NCBI RefSeq assembly: GCF_036013975.1
Contig: NZ_CP107904.1
Span: forward strand, 6,853,001-6,917,000
DNA: 64,000 bases
DNA from: Kitasatospora sp. NBC_00458
GTDB lineage: Bacteria; Actinomycetota; Actinomycetes; Streptomycetales; Streptomycetaceae
Reading direction: 5' to 3'
Shown: one piece after another, positions 22,228-33,900 of the stretch
How positions within the stretch are numbered: the first letter of the stretch is position 1
How the letters are laid out: every line of letters begins with the position of its first letter
The notes under the pieces: model-generated
Told to the model about the DNA's origin: nothing
The model's input: only the letters and a program-made list of their open reading frames with translations
Databases searched by the model: none
Made by a program: the position numbers and the translations under genes

Positions 22228-25200
22228 TCAGGACGACGCACCGGAGCCGGAGTTGCCCATGGCGAGCTGGATAAGGGAGGAGGCGTCCATAGCCATGATG
22301 GACTCGCTGCGGTCCGCCTCCTCACCCCCCTGGCCACCGCCGGGCCGACGGCCCTCGGCAAGCTCAAGCAGCGGGTCGAGCAGGCCGCTCTCACGCAGTC
22401 GGGCCAGCGGCAGCGAGAGCAGCGCCTCCCGGATCCCGGCCTCCTCGGCGGCCTGCGGATCGACCGCCTCCTCGGCCGAGGCCGGAAACAGCTCGTCGCG
22501 CAGGAAGCCGGCGAGCACCTCCATCGTGGGATAGTCGAAGACGGCCGTGATGGGCAGCCGCACCCCGGTGGCGGCGTTGAGCCGGTTCCGCAGCTCCACC
22601 GCCGTCAACGAGTCGAAACCCAACTCCTTGAACGGCCGGTCGGTGTCGACGGCCTCGGCCGAGGCGTGGCCCAGCACCGACGCGACCTGTCGGCGGATCA
22701 GTGCCAGGAGCGTGTCGTAGCGCTTGGCCGCGGACACCGCGGTCAGCTGTCCGCGCAGCTGCGCCCCGGAGTCCCCGCCGTCGCCGGAGGTCCGGCGCGA
22801 CGCGCCGGGGGCCAGCCCGCGGAGGACCGGCGGGAGTGCGCCGTCCCCGGCCTGGGCGCGCAGCGCGGCCGGGCTCAGCCTGACCGGGAACAGCACGGGC
22901 TCGTCCGAGCGCCAGCAGGCGTCGAACAGCCCGAGGCCCTCCTCGGACGGCAGCGGGACGACGGCCCGCATCGAGGTGTTGGCGAGCAGCGCGGCGTCGA
23001 ACCGTCCACCCATCCCGCTGCTCGTCTCCCACAGGCCCCAGGCCAGCGAGGTGGCCGTCAGCCCGTTGGCACGGCGGTGCTGCGCCAGCGCGTCCAGGAA
23101 GGTGTTGGCGGCGGCGTAGTTGCCCTGTCCGGTGCCGCCGATGGTGCCGGCCACCGAGGAGAAGAGCACGAAGGCCGCCAGGTCGGTGCCCTCGGTCAGC
23201 ACGTGCAGATTGACCGCCGCGTCGACCTTCGGGCGGAACACCGCGTCGACCTTCTCCGGCGTCAGCGATGCCAGCAGGCCGTTGTCGACCGTTCCGGCAC
23301 AGTGCACCACCGCGGTCAGCGGGTGTTCGGCGGGGACGTCGGAGAGTGCTCGGGCCAGCGAGGCGCGGTCCGCCACGTCACAGGCCACCACGGCGGCGTC
23401 GGCACCGGCCTCGCGCAGGTCGTCCACCAGCTCGGCGGCGCCCTCGGCCGCCGGGCCCCGGCGGCTGAGCAGCAGCAGCCGGCGCGCGCCGTGCTCGGAC
23501 ACCAGCCGCCGGGCCACCATGGCGCCCAGGCCGCTGGTGGCACCGGTCACCAGGACGGTCCCCTCGGGGTCGAACCGGGTCGGCGCGGGCGGTTCGGAGG
23601 CGTCCGGTGCGGTGTCCGCGGGGAGGGCGCGGAACCGGCCCAGCCGGGGTGTCAGAGCCGCCCCGGCGCGCAGCGCCAGCTGGTTCTCGCCGGAGGCCAG
23701 TGCCGCCGGCAGAGCCCGCCAGGAGGCGGTGTCGCCGTCCACGTCGAGCAGCACGAACCGGCCGGGGTTCTCGGCCTGGGCCGAGCGCACCAGCCCCCAG
23801 AGCGGTGCCCCGGCCAGCCCGGTCACGTCCTCCCCGTCGCGCGCGGCCAGTGCCCTGCGGGTGACCACGACCAGGCGGGCCGAGGACAGCCGCTCGTCGA
23901 GAGCCGGGTCCAGCCAGGCCCGGGCCGTGTCCAGCACCCGGCCGGCGGCCAGCCGGGCGGCCTCGGCCAGGTCGGTGAGCCCGCCGGGTCCGTCGGCCGA
24001 GGGGTCGATCAGCACGAAGTCGGGTGCCGCGGCTCCCTCGGTGAGGGAGGCGGCCAGCGCCTCCAGGTCGGCGAAGGACACCGGCCCGCCCTCGGAGCGG
24101 TCGTGCGCGAGTTCGAGCAGGTCCGGTCCCACCGGGCCGAGCACCGCCCAGCGGGGGCCGGCGGCCGCTTCGACGGACGCCGCCGTCCAGTCGATCCGCA
24201 GGAGCGAGTCCCGCCGTGCGCCGGCGGTGAACTGCTCCGTCGCGATCGGGCGCATGGCCAGCGAATCCACGGAGACGACGGGCACACCCGCGGTGTCGGT
24301 GGCGAACAGCGTGAGCGAGCCGGCACCGGCCGGTGCGAGCCGCACCCGGAGGGACGAGGCGCCCGCCGCGTGCACCGACACGCCGCTCCATGCGAAGGGG
24401 CGCCAGCCCGGCACGCTGTCGTCCAGCAGCCCTCCCAGGCCCACGGTGTGCAGGGCGGCGTCCAGCAGCACGGGGTGGAGGGTGAAGCCGCCCGCCCGCT
24501 CCAGCTGTCCGGACGGCAGGGTCACCTCGGCGAAGACCTCGCTTCCCCGCCGCCACGCGGCGCGCAGTCCTTGGAACGCCGGGCCGTAGAAGACCGGTCC
24601 GTCGGCGGCGATCTCGTACAGGTCGTCGACCGGCACGGGCTCGGCACCCGGCGGTGGCCACTCGGAGAGATCGGGGGAGGACGGGCCGCCGCCGGCGGCC
24701 AGCAGCCCGCTGCCGTGGCACAGCCACCCGGCGCCTTCCTCGGCGTCCTCGTCCTGCGAGTACAGCCGGATCGGTCGGAGTCCCGCCTCGTCCGGCGGGC
24801 CCACGATCAGCTGGAGGCGCACGTGTCCGCGGGGCGGCAGCAGGAGGGGCGCCTCCATGGTCAGCTCTTCGAGCCGGTCGCAGCCGACCTGGTCACCGGC
24901 GAGCATCGCCAGCTCGACGAAGGCCGTCCCGGGGAGCGGTACGGTCCCCATCACCCGGTGGTCGGACAGCCACGGGTGGGTGCGCAGTGACAGCCGGCCG
25001 ATGAGCGCCAGGCTCTCGGAATCGGCCAGGCGGACGACGGCGCCGAGGAACGGGTGGCCCGACGCGTCGAGCCCCACGCCGGTGACGTCGCCACCGGTGC
25101 CGGGCTCGGGCCAGAAGCGTTCGTGTTGGAAGGCGTAGGTGGGCAGGTCGATCCGGTGGGCGTCGCGGCCGGCGAGGGCGCTGGTCCAGTCGACGGTGGC

Positions 25201-27867
25201 GCCGCGGACGTAGGCCTCGGCGAGGGAGGTCAGGAACCGTTCGGTCCCGCCCTCGCCCCGGCGCAGTGAGCCGATGACGGTGGGTTCGGTGCGGTGGTCG
25301 GGGGTGTCCTCAAGGGTCTCCTGGACGGGGACGGTGAGGACGGGGTGGGGGCTGGCCTCGATGTAGGTGTGGTGGCCGTCGGCGGCCAGGGCGCGGACGG
25401 CGGTCTCGAAGCGGACGGTCTGGCGCAGGTTGCGGTACCAGTAGCCGGCGTCCATCACCGCCGTGTCGATGCCCTCCCCGGTGACCGTCGAGTAGAACGC
25501 CACCGACGACGACACCGGCCGCACCGGCGCCAACGCCTCCAACAGCTCCGCCTCCAACGCCTCCACCTGCGCGGAGTGCGAGGCGTAGTCCACCGCGATC
25601 CGCCGCGCCCGTACCCCGTTCGCCTCGCAGTCCGCGAGCAGTGCCTCCAGCCCCGCCGTCCCACCCGAAACCACCACCGAGGACGGGCCGTTCACCGCCG
25701 CGACCGACACCTCACCCCCGAACCCCGCCAACAACCCCTCCACCACCGCGAGCGGCGCCGACACCGACACCATCCCGCCCAACCCCGACAGCCGTGCCGC
25801 CACCAGACGCGAACGCACCGCCACCACCCGCGCACCGTCCTCCAACGACAACCCGCCCGCCACCACCGCAGCCGCCACCTCACCCTGCGAATGCCCCACC
25901 ACCGCCGCCGGCTCCACACCCGAAGACCGCCACAACGCCGCCAACGACACCATCACCGCCCACAACACCGGCTGCACCACATCCACCCGCCCCCAGCGGG
26001 GATCCTCCTCACCCGCCTCGACCACATCCCGCAACGACCAGTCCACAAAAGGCGCCAGAGCGCGCTCACACGCCGCCATCGACTCCCCGAACACCACCGA
26101 CGAACCCCACAACTCCCGCCCCATCCCCACCCACTGCGACCCCTGACCCGGAAACACCAACACCACCCGCGAACCCGCCTCCACCACACCCCGCACCACA
26201 CCCGCACCACCACCACCCGCCGCCACCACCCGCACACCCTCCACCAACTCCTCCACACCACCCCCCAACACCACCGCCCGATGCTCGAACCGCGACCGTC
26301 CCGACGCCGACGACCACGCCACGTCCACCGGCCGGACATCCGCCCCGGCCAACGCCTCCACCAACCGCCCCGCCTGCGCCCGCAACGCCGCCTCCGAACG
26401 CCCCGACACCACCAACGGCACCACCACGCCGTCCAGCGCCACCGGCACCGGCTCCACCGGCAGCTCCACCGCCGGCTCGTCCACCGGGGCCTGCTCCAGG
26501 ATCATGTGGGCGTTGGTCCCGCTGATGCCGAACGACGAGACGCCCGCGCGACGCGGAGCACCCGTCTCCGGCCACTCCCGGGCCTCGGCCAGCAGCTCCA
26601 CCGCGCCCGCCGACCAGTCCACGAACGGCGTTGGCTCGTCCACGTGCAGCGTCCTCGGCAGGACCCCCTGCCGCATCGCCATCACCATTTTGATCACACC
26701 GGCCACGCCCGCAGCGAAGAGGGTGTGGCCGATGTTGGACTTGATCGAGCCGAGCCAGAGCGGGCGGCCCTCCTGCCGGTCCTGGCCGTAGGTGGCCAGC
26801 AGCGCCTGCGCCTCGATCGGGTCACCCAGCGTCGTCCCCGTCCCGTGCGCCTCCACCACGTCCACCTCGGCGGACGACAGCCCGGCGTCGGCCAGCGCCT
26901 GACGGATCACCCGCTGCTGGGACGGACCGTTGGGAGCGCTCAGGCCGTTCGACGCACCGTCCTGGTTGAGCGCGCTCCCCCGGATCACGGCCAGCACCGG
27001 ATGCCCGTTGCGCCGCGCGTCCGACAGCCGTTCGACCACCAGGACGCCGACGCCCTCGCCCCAGCCCGTGCCGTCGGCCGCGCCGGCGAAGGCCTTGCAC
27101 CGGCCGTCCGGCGACAGTCCGCCCTGCCGGGAGAACTCGGTGAAGGTCATCGGCGTGCACATCACGGAGACGCCGCCGGCCAGCGCCATGCCGCACTCCT
27201 CCTTGCGGAGGGACTGCACGGCCAGGTGCAGCGCCACCAGCGAGGACGAGCAGGCGGTGTCCACCGTGAGCGCGGGACCCTCCAGACCCAGGGTGTAGGC
27301 CACCCGCCCGGACAGCACGCTGCCCGTGGTGCCGGTCAGACCGTGGCCCTGACCGCCCTTCGAGGACGTGGCCAACAGCCCGGCGAAGTCCTGGGAGGTG
27401 CCACCGAAGAACACCCCGGTCCGGCTGCCCTGGACGGAGTGGGGGTCGATCCCCGCGTGCTCCAGGGCCTCCCAGGACGTTTCGAGGAGCAGCCGCTGCT
27501 GCGGGTCCATCGCCATCGCCTCACGGGGCGATATCCCGAAGAACGACGCGTCGAACTCCGATGCGTCGTAGAGGAATCCACCCTCCAGAGGGGTGGCGTT
27601 GCCGCTCTCGTGGGTGTCGGGGCCGTAGAGGCCGTCCAGGTCCCAGCCGCGATCGGTCGGGAAGCCCGCGATGGCGTCGGTGCCGCCGGCCACCATCCGC
27701 CACATGTCGTCGGGGGTCACGACACCGCCGGGATAGCGGCAGGCCATGCCGACGATGGCGATCGGCTCCCGCGACCTGTCCTCCACCTCCTTGAGACGGT
27801 GCTGGAGGTGGCGCGCGTCGGTGATGGCGCGCTTCAGGTATTCGCGAAGCTTGTCCTCTTCGGACAT
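22228..27867 (-). CDS. Type I modular polyketide synthase, single module (PKS D): KS-AT-DH-KR-ACP
   Basis: A 1,879-residue single-module PKS. The start is ATG at 27867, with GAGGAG upstream and the docking coil MSEEDKLREYLKR right after. Reading the same frame further upstream gives only Pro/His/Arg-rich nonsense inside PKS C. Domains: KS (Cys206, about 35-460), AT with GHSQGE (about 655) and YASH (methylmalonyl), DH with HRVMGTVPLP (His970) and DAALH (Asp1136), KR about 1430-1620 with VDN in place of LDD (type-B-like), ACP (Ser1753). The expected unit is an alpha-methyl alkene. The C-terminus (SIMAMDASSLIQLAMGN) is a docking tail unlike those of PKS A and C, so it should feed a protein outside this gene pair. 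The gap to PKS C is 44 bp, so the two are probably co-transcribed. The AT is a near-copy, inverted, of that in PKS A. Confidence 0.96.
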   Translation of the reverse strand: MSEEDKLREYLKRAITDARHLQHRLKEVEDRSREPIAIVGMACRYPGGVVTPDDMWRMVAGGTDAIAGFPTDRGWDLDGLYGPDTHESGNATPLEGGFLYDASEFDASFFGISPREAMAMDPQQRLLLETSWEALEHAGIDPHSVQGSRTGVFFGGTSQDFAGLLATSSKGGQGHGLTGTTGSVLSGRVAYTLGLEGPALTVDTACSSSLVALHLAVQSLRKEECGMALAGGVSVMCTPMTFTEFSRQGGLSPDGRCKAFAGAADGTGWGEGVGVLVVERLSDARRNGHPVLAVIRGSALNQDGASNGLSAPNGPSQQRVIRQALADAGLSSAEVDVVEAHGTGTTLGDPIEAQALLATYGQDRQEGRPLWLGSIKSNIGHTLFAAGVAGVIKMVMAMRQGVLPRTLHVDEPTPFVDWSAGAVELLAEAREWPETGAPRRAGVSSFGISGTNAHMILEQAPVDEPAVELPVEPVPVALDGVVVPLVVSGRSEAALRAQAGRLVEALAGADVRPVDVAWSSASGRSRFEHRAVVLGGGVEELVEGVRVVAAGGGGAGVVRGVVEAGSRVVLVFPGQGSQWVGMGRELWGSSVVFGESMAACERALAPFVDWSLRDVVEAGEEDPRWGRVDVVQPVLWAVMVSLAALWRSSGVEPAAVVGHSQGEVAAAVVAGGLSLEDGARVVAVRSRLVAARLSGLGGMVSVSAPLAVVEGLLAGFGGEVSVAAVNGPSSVVVSGGTAGLEALLADCEANGVRARRIAVDYASHSAQVEALEAELLEALAPVRPVSSSVAFYSTVTGEGIDTAVMDAGYWYRNLRQTVRFETAVRALAADGHHTYIEASPHPVLTVPVQETLEDTPDHRTEPTVIGSLRRGEGGTERFLTSLAEAYVRGATVDWTSALAGRDAHRIDLPTYAFQHERFWPEPGTGGDVTGVGLDASGHPFLGAVVRLADSESLALIGRLSLRTHPWLSDHRVMGTVPLPGTAFVELAMLAGDQVGCDRLEELTMEAPLLLPPRGHVRLQLIVGPPDEAGLRPIRLYSQDEDAEEGAGWLCHGSGLLAAGGGPSSPDLSEWPPPGAEPVPVDDLYEIAADGPVFYGPAFQGLRAAWRRGSEVFAEVTLPSGQLERAGGFTLHPVLLDAALHTVGLGGLLDDSVPGWRPFAWSGVSVHAAGASSLRVRLAPAGAGSLTLFATDTAGVPVVSVDSLAMRPIATEQFTAGARRDSLLRIDWTAASVEAAAGPRWAVLGPVGPDLLELAHDRSEGGPVSFADLEALAASLTEGAAAPDFVLIDPSADGPGGLTDLAEAARLAAGRVLDTARAWLDPALDERLSSARLVVVTRRALAARDGEDVTGLAGAPLWGLVRSAQAENPGRFVLLDVDGDTASWRALPAALASGENQLALRAGAALTPRLGRFRALPADTAPDASEPPAPTRFDPEGTVLVTGATSGLGAMVARRLVSEHGARRLLLLSRRGPAAEGAAELVDDLREAGADAAVVACDVADRASLARALSDVPAEHPLTAVVHCAGTVDNGLLASLTPEKVDAVFRPKVDAAVNLHVLTEGTDLAAFVLFSSVAGTIGGTGQGNYAAANTFLDALAQHRRANGLTATSLAWGLWETSSGMGGRFDAALLANTSMRAVVPLPSEEGLGLFDACWRSDEPVLFPVRLSPAALRAQAGDGALPPVLRGLAPGASRRTSGDGGDSGAQLRGQLTAVSAAKRYDTLLALIRRQVASVLGHASAEAVDTDRPFKELGFDSLTAVELRNRLNAATGVRLPITAVFDYPTMEVLAGFLRDELFPASAEEAVDPQAAEEAGIREALLSLPLARLRESGLLDPLLELAEGRRPGGGQGGEEADRSESIMAMDASSLIQLAMGNSGSGASS
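25110..26500 (-). repeat. Methylmalonyl-AT repeat, inverted copy in PKS D
   Basis: Inverted near-copy of 4140-5535. The translated ATs of PKS A module 2 and PKS D are almost the same, including the C-terminal stretch ETAVRALAADGHHTYIEA. The two arms are about 20 kb apart, so recombination between them would invert PKS B, FAAL and P450. Confidence 0.85.
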
Positions 27868-27911
27868 GTGGATCGGCTCCTCGGGGATGAGTGGTTGCAT
27901 TGCCTGCGCGG

Positions 27912-30900
27912 TCAGGAGACCCCGAAACCCTTGTCGATCAGGTCGAAGAGGTCGTCGTTCGTGGCCGAATCGAGGTCGTCGCCGTCTCCCGGCACGTCGC
28001 CGTCGCCGTTCCAGCGGGCGACGAGCGTCTTCAGGCGCCGTGTCACCAGGCCGCGGTCCGCGTCGTCGGAAGCGATCGAGGACAGCGCGGCCTCCAGCCC
28101 GGTCAGGCCGGCCAGTGCGGTGTCGATGGGGGTTTGGGTGGTGTCGGGGAGGAGTTGGGTGAGGAGGTGGGTGGTGAGGTCTTCGGGTGTGGGGTGGTCG
28201 AAGACGAGGGTGGCGGTGAGTTGGAGTCCGGTGGCGGTGTTGAGGGTGTTGCGGAGTTCGATGGCGGCGAGGGAGTCGAAGCCGTGTTCGCGGAAGGTGC
28301 GTTTGGGGTCGATGGTGTGGGGGGTGGTGTGGCCGAGGACGGTTGCGGTGTGGGTGAGGGTGAGTTCGAGGAGGGTGCGGTGTCGGTCGGTGGGGGTGAG
28401 GGGGTGGAGTTGTTGGGTGAGGGTGTGGTGGGTGGTGGTGTGGTGGGTGGTGGTGGCGCGGGGGAGTGGGGTGCGGGTGAGGTTGTGGAGGAGGTGGGGG
28501 AGGGTGTGGTTGTTGGCTTGGGTTTGGAGGGTGTGGGGGTTGAGGCGGAGGGGTGCGAGGTGGGGGGTGTGGAGGGTGAGGGCGGTGTCGAAGAGGGTGA
28601 GTCCGTCGTGTTCGGTGAGGGGTTGGACGCCGGCGCGGGTCATGCGGTTGAGGTCGATGTCGGTGAGTTGGGCGGTCATGCCGTTGGTGTCGGTCCAGGC
28701 TCCCCAGGCGAGGCTGGTGGCGGGGAGGTTGTGGTGGTGGCGGTGGTGGGCGAGGGCGTCGAGGTAGGTGTTGGCGGCGGCGTAGTTGGCTTGGCCGGCG
28801 GCGCCGAGGAGGCCGGCGGCGGAGGAGAAGAGGATGAAGTGGGTGAGGGGGTGGTTTCGGGTGTGGTGGTGGAGGTTGGTGGCGGCGTCGATTTTGGGTT
28901 GGAGGACGGTGTGGAGTTGGTGGGGGGTGAGGTTGGTGGTGAGGGCGTCGTCGAGGGTGCCGGCGGTGTGGATGACGGTGGTGAGGGGGTGGTCGGGGTG
29001 GATGTGGGTGAGGAGGTGTTGGAGTTGTCGGGGGTCGGCGGTGTCGCAGGCGGTGAGGGTGATGTGGGCGCCGGCGTTGGTGAGTTCGGTGGTGAGTTGG
29101 TTGGCGTTGGGGGCGTCGGGGCCGCGTCGGCTGGTGAGGATGAGGTGGCGGATGCCGTGGTGGTGGACGAGGTGGCGGGCGATGAGGGAGCCGAGCATGC
29201 CGGTGGCGCCGGTGATGAGCGCGGTACCCGACCGGTCCAGCGGCCGGGGGATCGTCAGGACGGCCTTTCCGGTGATCTTGGCCTGACTCAGGTTGCGGAA
29301 GGCGTCCCGGGCCTGTCGCACGTCCCACACGGTGATCGGCGGATGCCGGAGCTTCCCCTGGCGGAACAGCTCCATCACCTCGCGCAGCATCCCCTGCGTC
29401 CGGTCGGGGCCGGCGTCCTGGATGTCGTACACCCGGTAGTCGACGCCGGCGTGGGCCGCGGCGACCTCGTCGGGGTCGCGCTTGTCGGTCTTCCCCATCT
29501 CCAGGAAGCGGCCGCCGCGCGGCAGCAGGCGCAGGCCCGCGTCGACGAACTCCCCGGCCAGGCAGTCGAGGACCACGTCCATGCCGCGGCCGCCGGTCGC
29601 CGCCAGGAACCGCTCCTCGAACTCCACCGTACGGGAGTTGGCGATCCGGTCCGGAGCCAGCCCGTTGGTGCGCAGCGCCTCCCACTTGCCGGGGCTCGCC
29701 GTGCCGTAGACCTCGGCGCCCAGATGCCGCGCGAGCTGGACGGCGGCCGTGCCGACACCGCCGGCGGCCGCGTGGACCAGCACCGATTCCCCGGCCCGCA
29801 GGCCGCCGAGGTCCACCAGGCCGTAGTACGCGGTGAGGTAGGTGATCGGCACCGCCGCGCCCTGTTCGAAGGTCCAGTCGTCCGGCATCCGGGTCAGCCA
29901 CCTGTGGTCGGTGACCGCCAGCGGCCCGAATGACGTCGGGCACAGTCCCAGGACCCGGTCGCCCACCGCGACGTTCTCCACGCCTTCGCCGATCTCCAGC
30001 ACGACGCCGGAGGCTTCGCCGCCGATGCCGTCCTGTCCCTCCACGACGCCGAGGGCGACGATCACGTCACGGAAGTTCAGGCCCGCGGCCCGGACGGAGA
30101 TCCGTACCTGCCCCGGCGCCAGCGGCGCCAGGACCTCCGGGTACGGGACCAGTTCGAGGCTTTCGAGGACGCCGGGACGCGCGGTGTCCAGCCGCCAGGG
30201 AAGGTCCCCCGTCGGCGGTCGGAGTGAGGGGTGGGAGCCCATCCGGGCGAGGCGCGGAGCGAGCAGCCGGCCCTGCCGGATCGCCAGACGCGGCTCGGTG
30301 GCGCCGAGTGCGGCCGGGAAGGCGGCGGCGGTCGCCGGATCCCGGTCGGTGTCCAGGAGCGTGATGCGCCCGGGGAACTCGCTCTGCACCGAGCCGATCA
30401 GCCCCCACAGGGCGGCGGCGGCGAGGTCGGTGACGTCCTCGTGGTCGCCGGCGGCCACCGCCCCGCTCGTGGCGAGCACCAGGTGAGTGGTCGCGAACCG
30501 GTCAGCGGCCAGCCAGGACCGCACGAGGTCCAGGGTGCGCCGGGTCGCCTCGTGGGCGGCGGCCACGACGTCCGGGTCCGGACCGCCGAGCAGGAAGGCG
30601 ACCACGGCGGCCCCGGCCGGAACCGTGTGCCCGGCGTCCGGTGCGAGGAGCTCGGACAGGTCGGCCGTCGTTCCGACGGCTTCGGCGGAGAGGCCGAGCG
30701 GATCCGGACCGGCCACCACGAAGGCGGACGGACCGTCGGCCGGCGTGCCGGTCATCGGCGCCCAGTCCAGCCAGAAGAGCGAGTCGTCCTGGGAGGTCGG
30801 CGATGCGGGTTCCGGCCGGTCGCCGGCCACCTCCCTGACCACCAGCGAGTCGATGCTGATCACGGGCCGACCGGCGTCGTCGCTCGCGCTGATCGCGAAG

Positions 30901-33900
30901 GACGACGGGCCGGTGGGTGTCAGCCGGACGCGCACCGCGCCGGCTCCGGCCGCGTGGAGGGTGCAGCCGGTCCAGTTGAACGGCAGCCGGACGCCGTCGC
31001 TCCGCTGCTCGGCGAAGGCCAGCGCGTGCAGCGTCGCGTCCAGGAGCGCGGGGTGGAGGCCGAAGCGGTCGGCTTCGGTCCGGTGGTCCTCCGGGAGGCT
31101 GATCTCGGCGTAGACCTCGTCGCCGAGCTTCCATGCGGCCCGGACGCCCTGGAAGGCGGGACCGTAGTGGTAGCCGGTCTCCAGCAGGTCGGTGTAGAGG
31201 GTCGAGACGTCGACGGGGGTGGCTTCGTCCGGCGGCCATGCGGCCGTCCGCTCCGGTTCGTCGGGGCGCTGATCGGTCAGGACGCCGGCCGCGTGCTGGA
31301 TCCACGGCCCTTCACCGGCGCGTCCGTGCACGGTCAGTGTCCGTCGGCCGGCCTCGTCGGTCGGGTTGATCCGGACCTGGACGGTCACCGCGGCGCGCCG
31401 CTCAGAGGCCAGGGTGAGCGGTGCGAGGAGGGTGAGTTCGGCGACGTACGGCGTGTCCGTCTCCTGGGCGGCCCGGAACGCCAGTTCGAGGAAGGCGGTG
31501 CCGGGCAGGAGCACGGTGCCGTTCACGGCGTGGTCGGCGAGCCAGGGGTGCGTGGTCGGCGAGATGCGGCCGGTGAGGAGCAGGGTGCCGTCGTCGGGCA
31601 GCGTCGTGGCCGAGGTGAGCAGCGGATGGTCGACGGCGGTGAAGCCGACCGCCGCCGGATCGGCCTTCGGCCTGTGCTGGAGCCAGTAGTGCTGGTGGTG
31701 GAAGGGGTAGGTGGGGAGGGGGGTGGGGGTGGTGGGGTGGTGGGTCCAGGTGATGGGGATGCCGTTGGTGTGGGCGTGGGCGAGGGTGGTGTGGAGGGTG
31801 TGGTTGTCGGGTTGGTTGCGGCGGAGGGTGTGGGTGTGGGTGGTGTTGGGGGGGAGGGTGGTGGTGGCGTGGTTGGTGAGGGTGGGGTGGGGGCCGATTT
31901 CGATGGTGTGGGTGATGTTGTGGGTGTGGAGGGTTTGGAGTGCTTGGTGGAATCGGACGGGTTGGTGGATTTGGTTGGTCCAGTAGGTGGGGTCGGTCCA
32001 GTGGTCGGGGTTGTCGGGGATGGTGCCGGTGACGGTGGAGACGAGGGGGGTGGTGGGGTGGTGGTAGGTGATGGTTTGGGCGGTTTTGTGGAATTCGTCG
32101 AGGATGGGGTGCATGAGGGGTGAGTGGAAGGCGTGGCTGACGGGGAGTCGTTTGGTGGTGCGGCCTTGGTGGGCGAAGTGGTTGGCGATGTTGGTGATGG
32201 TGGTGGTGTCGCCGGAGATGACGAGGTTGTCGGGGGTGTTGATGGCGGCGATGGAGGCGTGGTGGGTGTGGTCGGTGAGGTGGGGGGTGAGTTCTTCTTC
32301 GGTGGCTTGGATGGCGATCATGGCGCCGTTGGTGGGGAGGTTCTGCATGAGGCGGGCGCGGGTGGCGATGAGGGTGCAGGCGTCTTGGAGGGTGAGGATG
32401 CCGGCGGCGTGGGCGGCGGCGAGTTCGCCGATGGAGTGGCCGGTGAGGGCGTGGGGGTGGAGGTTGTGGTGTTCGAGGAGGCGGTGGAGGGCGATTTGGA
32501 GGGCGAAGGTGGCGGTTTGGGTGTAGAGGGTTTGGTTGAGCAGGGTGGCGTGGGGGGTGTCGGGGGGTGCGAAGAGGACGTCGCGGAGGGGGTGGTCGAG
32601 GTGGGGGTCGAGGTGGTCGCAGATGGTGTCGAGGGTGTGGGCGTAGGTGGGGTGGGTGGTGTAGAGCTGGTGGCCCATGCGGGGGTGTTGGGCGCCTTGG
32701 CCGGTGAAGAGGTAGGCGTAGCGGGGTTGGTGGGCGGTTGAGGTGATGAGGTGGGGGTGGGGGGTTTGGGTGGCGAGGGCTTGGAGGGTTTGGAGGAGGG
32801 TGTCGCGGTCGTTGTGGGTGGTGAGGATGGCGGCGCGGTGGTGGAGGTGGGCTCGGGTGGTGGCGAGGGTGTGGGTGGTTTGGTGGATGGTGAGGTCGGG
32901 GTGGGTGGTGAGGTGGTGGTGGAGTCGGGTGGCTTGGGTTCGGAGGGCGTGGGGGGTGGCGGCGGACAGGAGGAGGGGCAGCGGCGGGGTGGTGCTGCCG
33001 GTGCTGTCAGTGGTGCCGGTGTTGCCGTCGGTGTTGTCAGTGCTGTTGTCGGTGGTGTTGGGGGTGGGGGGTGCTTGTTCGAGGATGATGTGGGCGTTGG
33101 TGCCGCTGACGCCGAAGGAGGAGACGCCGGCGCGGCGGGGGCGGTCGAGTTCGGGCCAGTCGAGGGTTTCGGTGAGGAGGTGGACGTTGCCTTCGGTCCA
33201 GTCGACTTCGGTGGTGGGGGTGGTGATGTGGAGGGTTTTGGGGAGTCGGCCGTGGTGGATGGCCTGGACCATTTTGATGATGCCGGCGGCGCCGGCGGCG
33301 GCTTGGGTGTGGCCGAGGTTGGATTTGACGGTGCCGAGGTGGAGGGGTTGGTGGTGGGGGCGGTCGTGGCCGTAGGTGGCGATGAGGGCTTGGGCTTCGA
33401 TGGGGTCGCCGAGGGTGGTGCCGGTGCCGTGGGCTTCGACGGCGTCGATGTCGGTGGTGGTGAGGCGGGCGTTGGTGAGGGCTTGGCGGATGACGCGTTG
33501 TTGGGAGGGTCCGTTGGGGGCGGTGAGGCCGTTGGAGGCGCCGTCCTGGTTGACGGCGGTGCCGCGGACGAGGGCGAGGACGGGGTGGTTGTTGCGTTGG
33601 GCGTCGGAGAGGCGTTCGACGAGGATGACGCCGGCGCCCTCGGACCAGCCGGTGCCGTCGGCGTCGGCGGAGAAGGACTTGCACCGCCCGTCCGACGCGA
33701 GACCGTTCTGACGGCTGAAGTCGATGAAGGTCGCCGGGGTCGCCATCACGGTGACGCCGCCGGCCATGGCGAGGTCGCACTCGCCGTTGCGCAGGGACTG
33801 GACGGCCAGGTGCAGGGCGACCAGTGACGACGAGCAGGCGGTGTCGATGGTGACCGCGGGGCCCTCCAGGCCCAGGGTGTAGGCCACCCGGCCGGACAGC

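Noticed and set aside
27868..29943. Upstream extension of PKS D in its own open frame
   Set aside because: The extra residues are a Pro/His/Arg-rich shadow of PKS C. The docking coil at 27867 with a GAGGAG ribosome-binding site gives a natural start.
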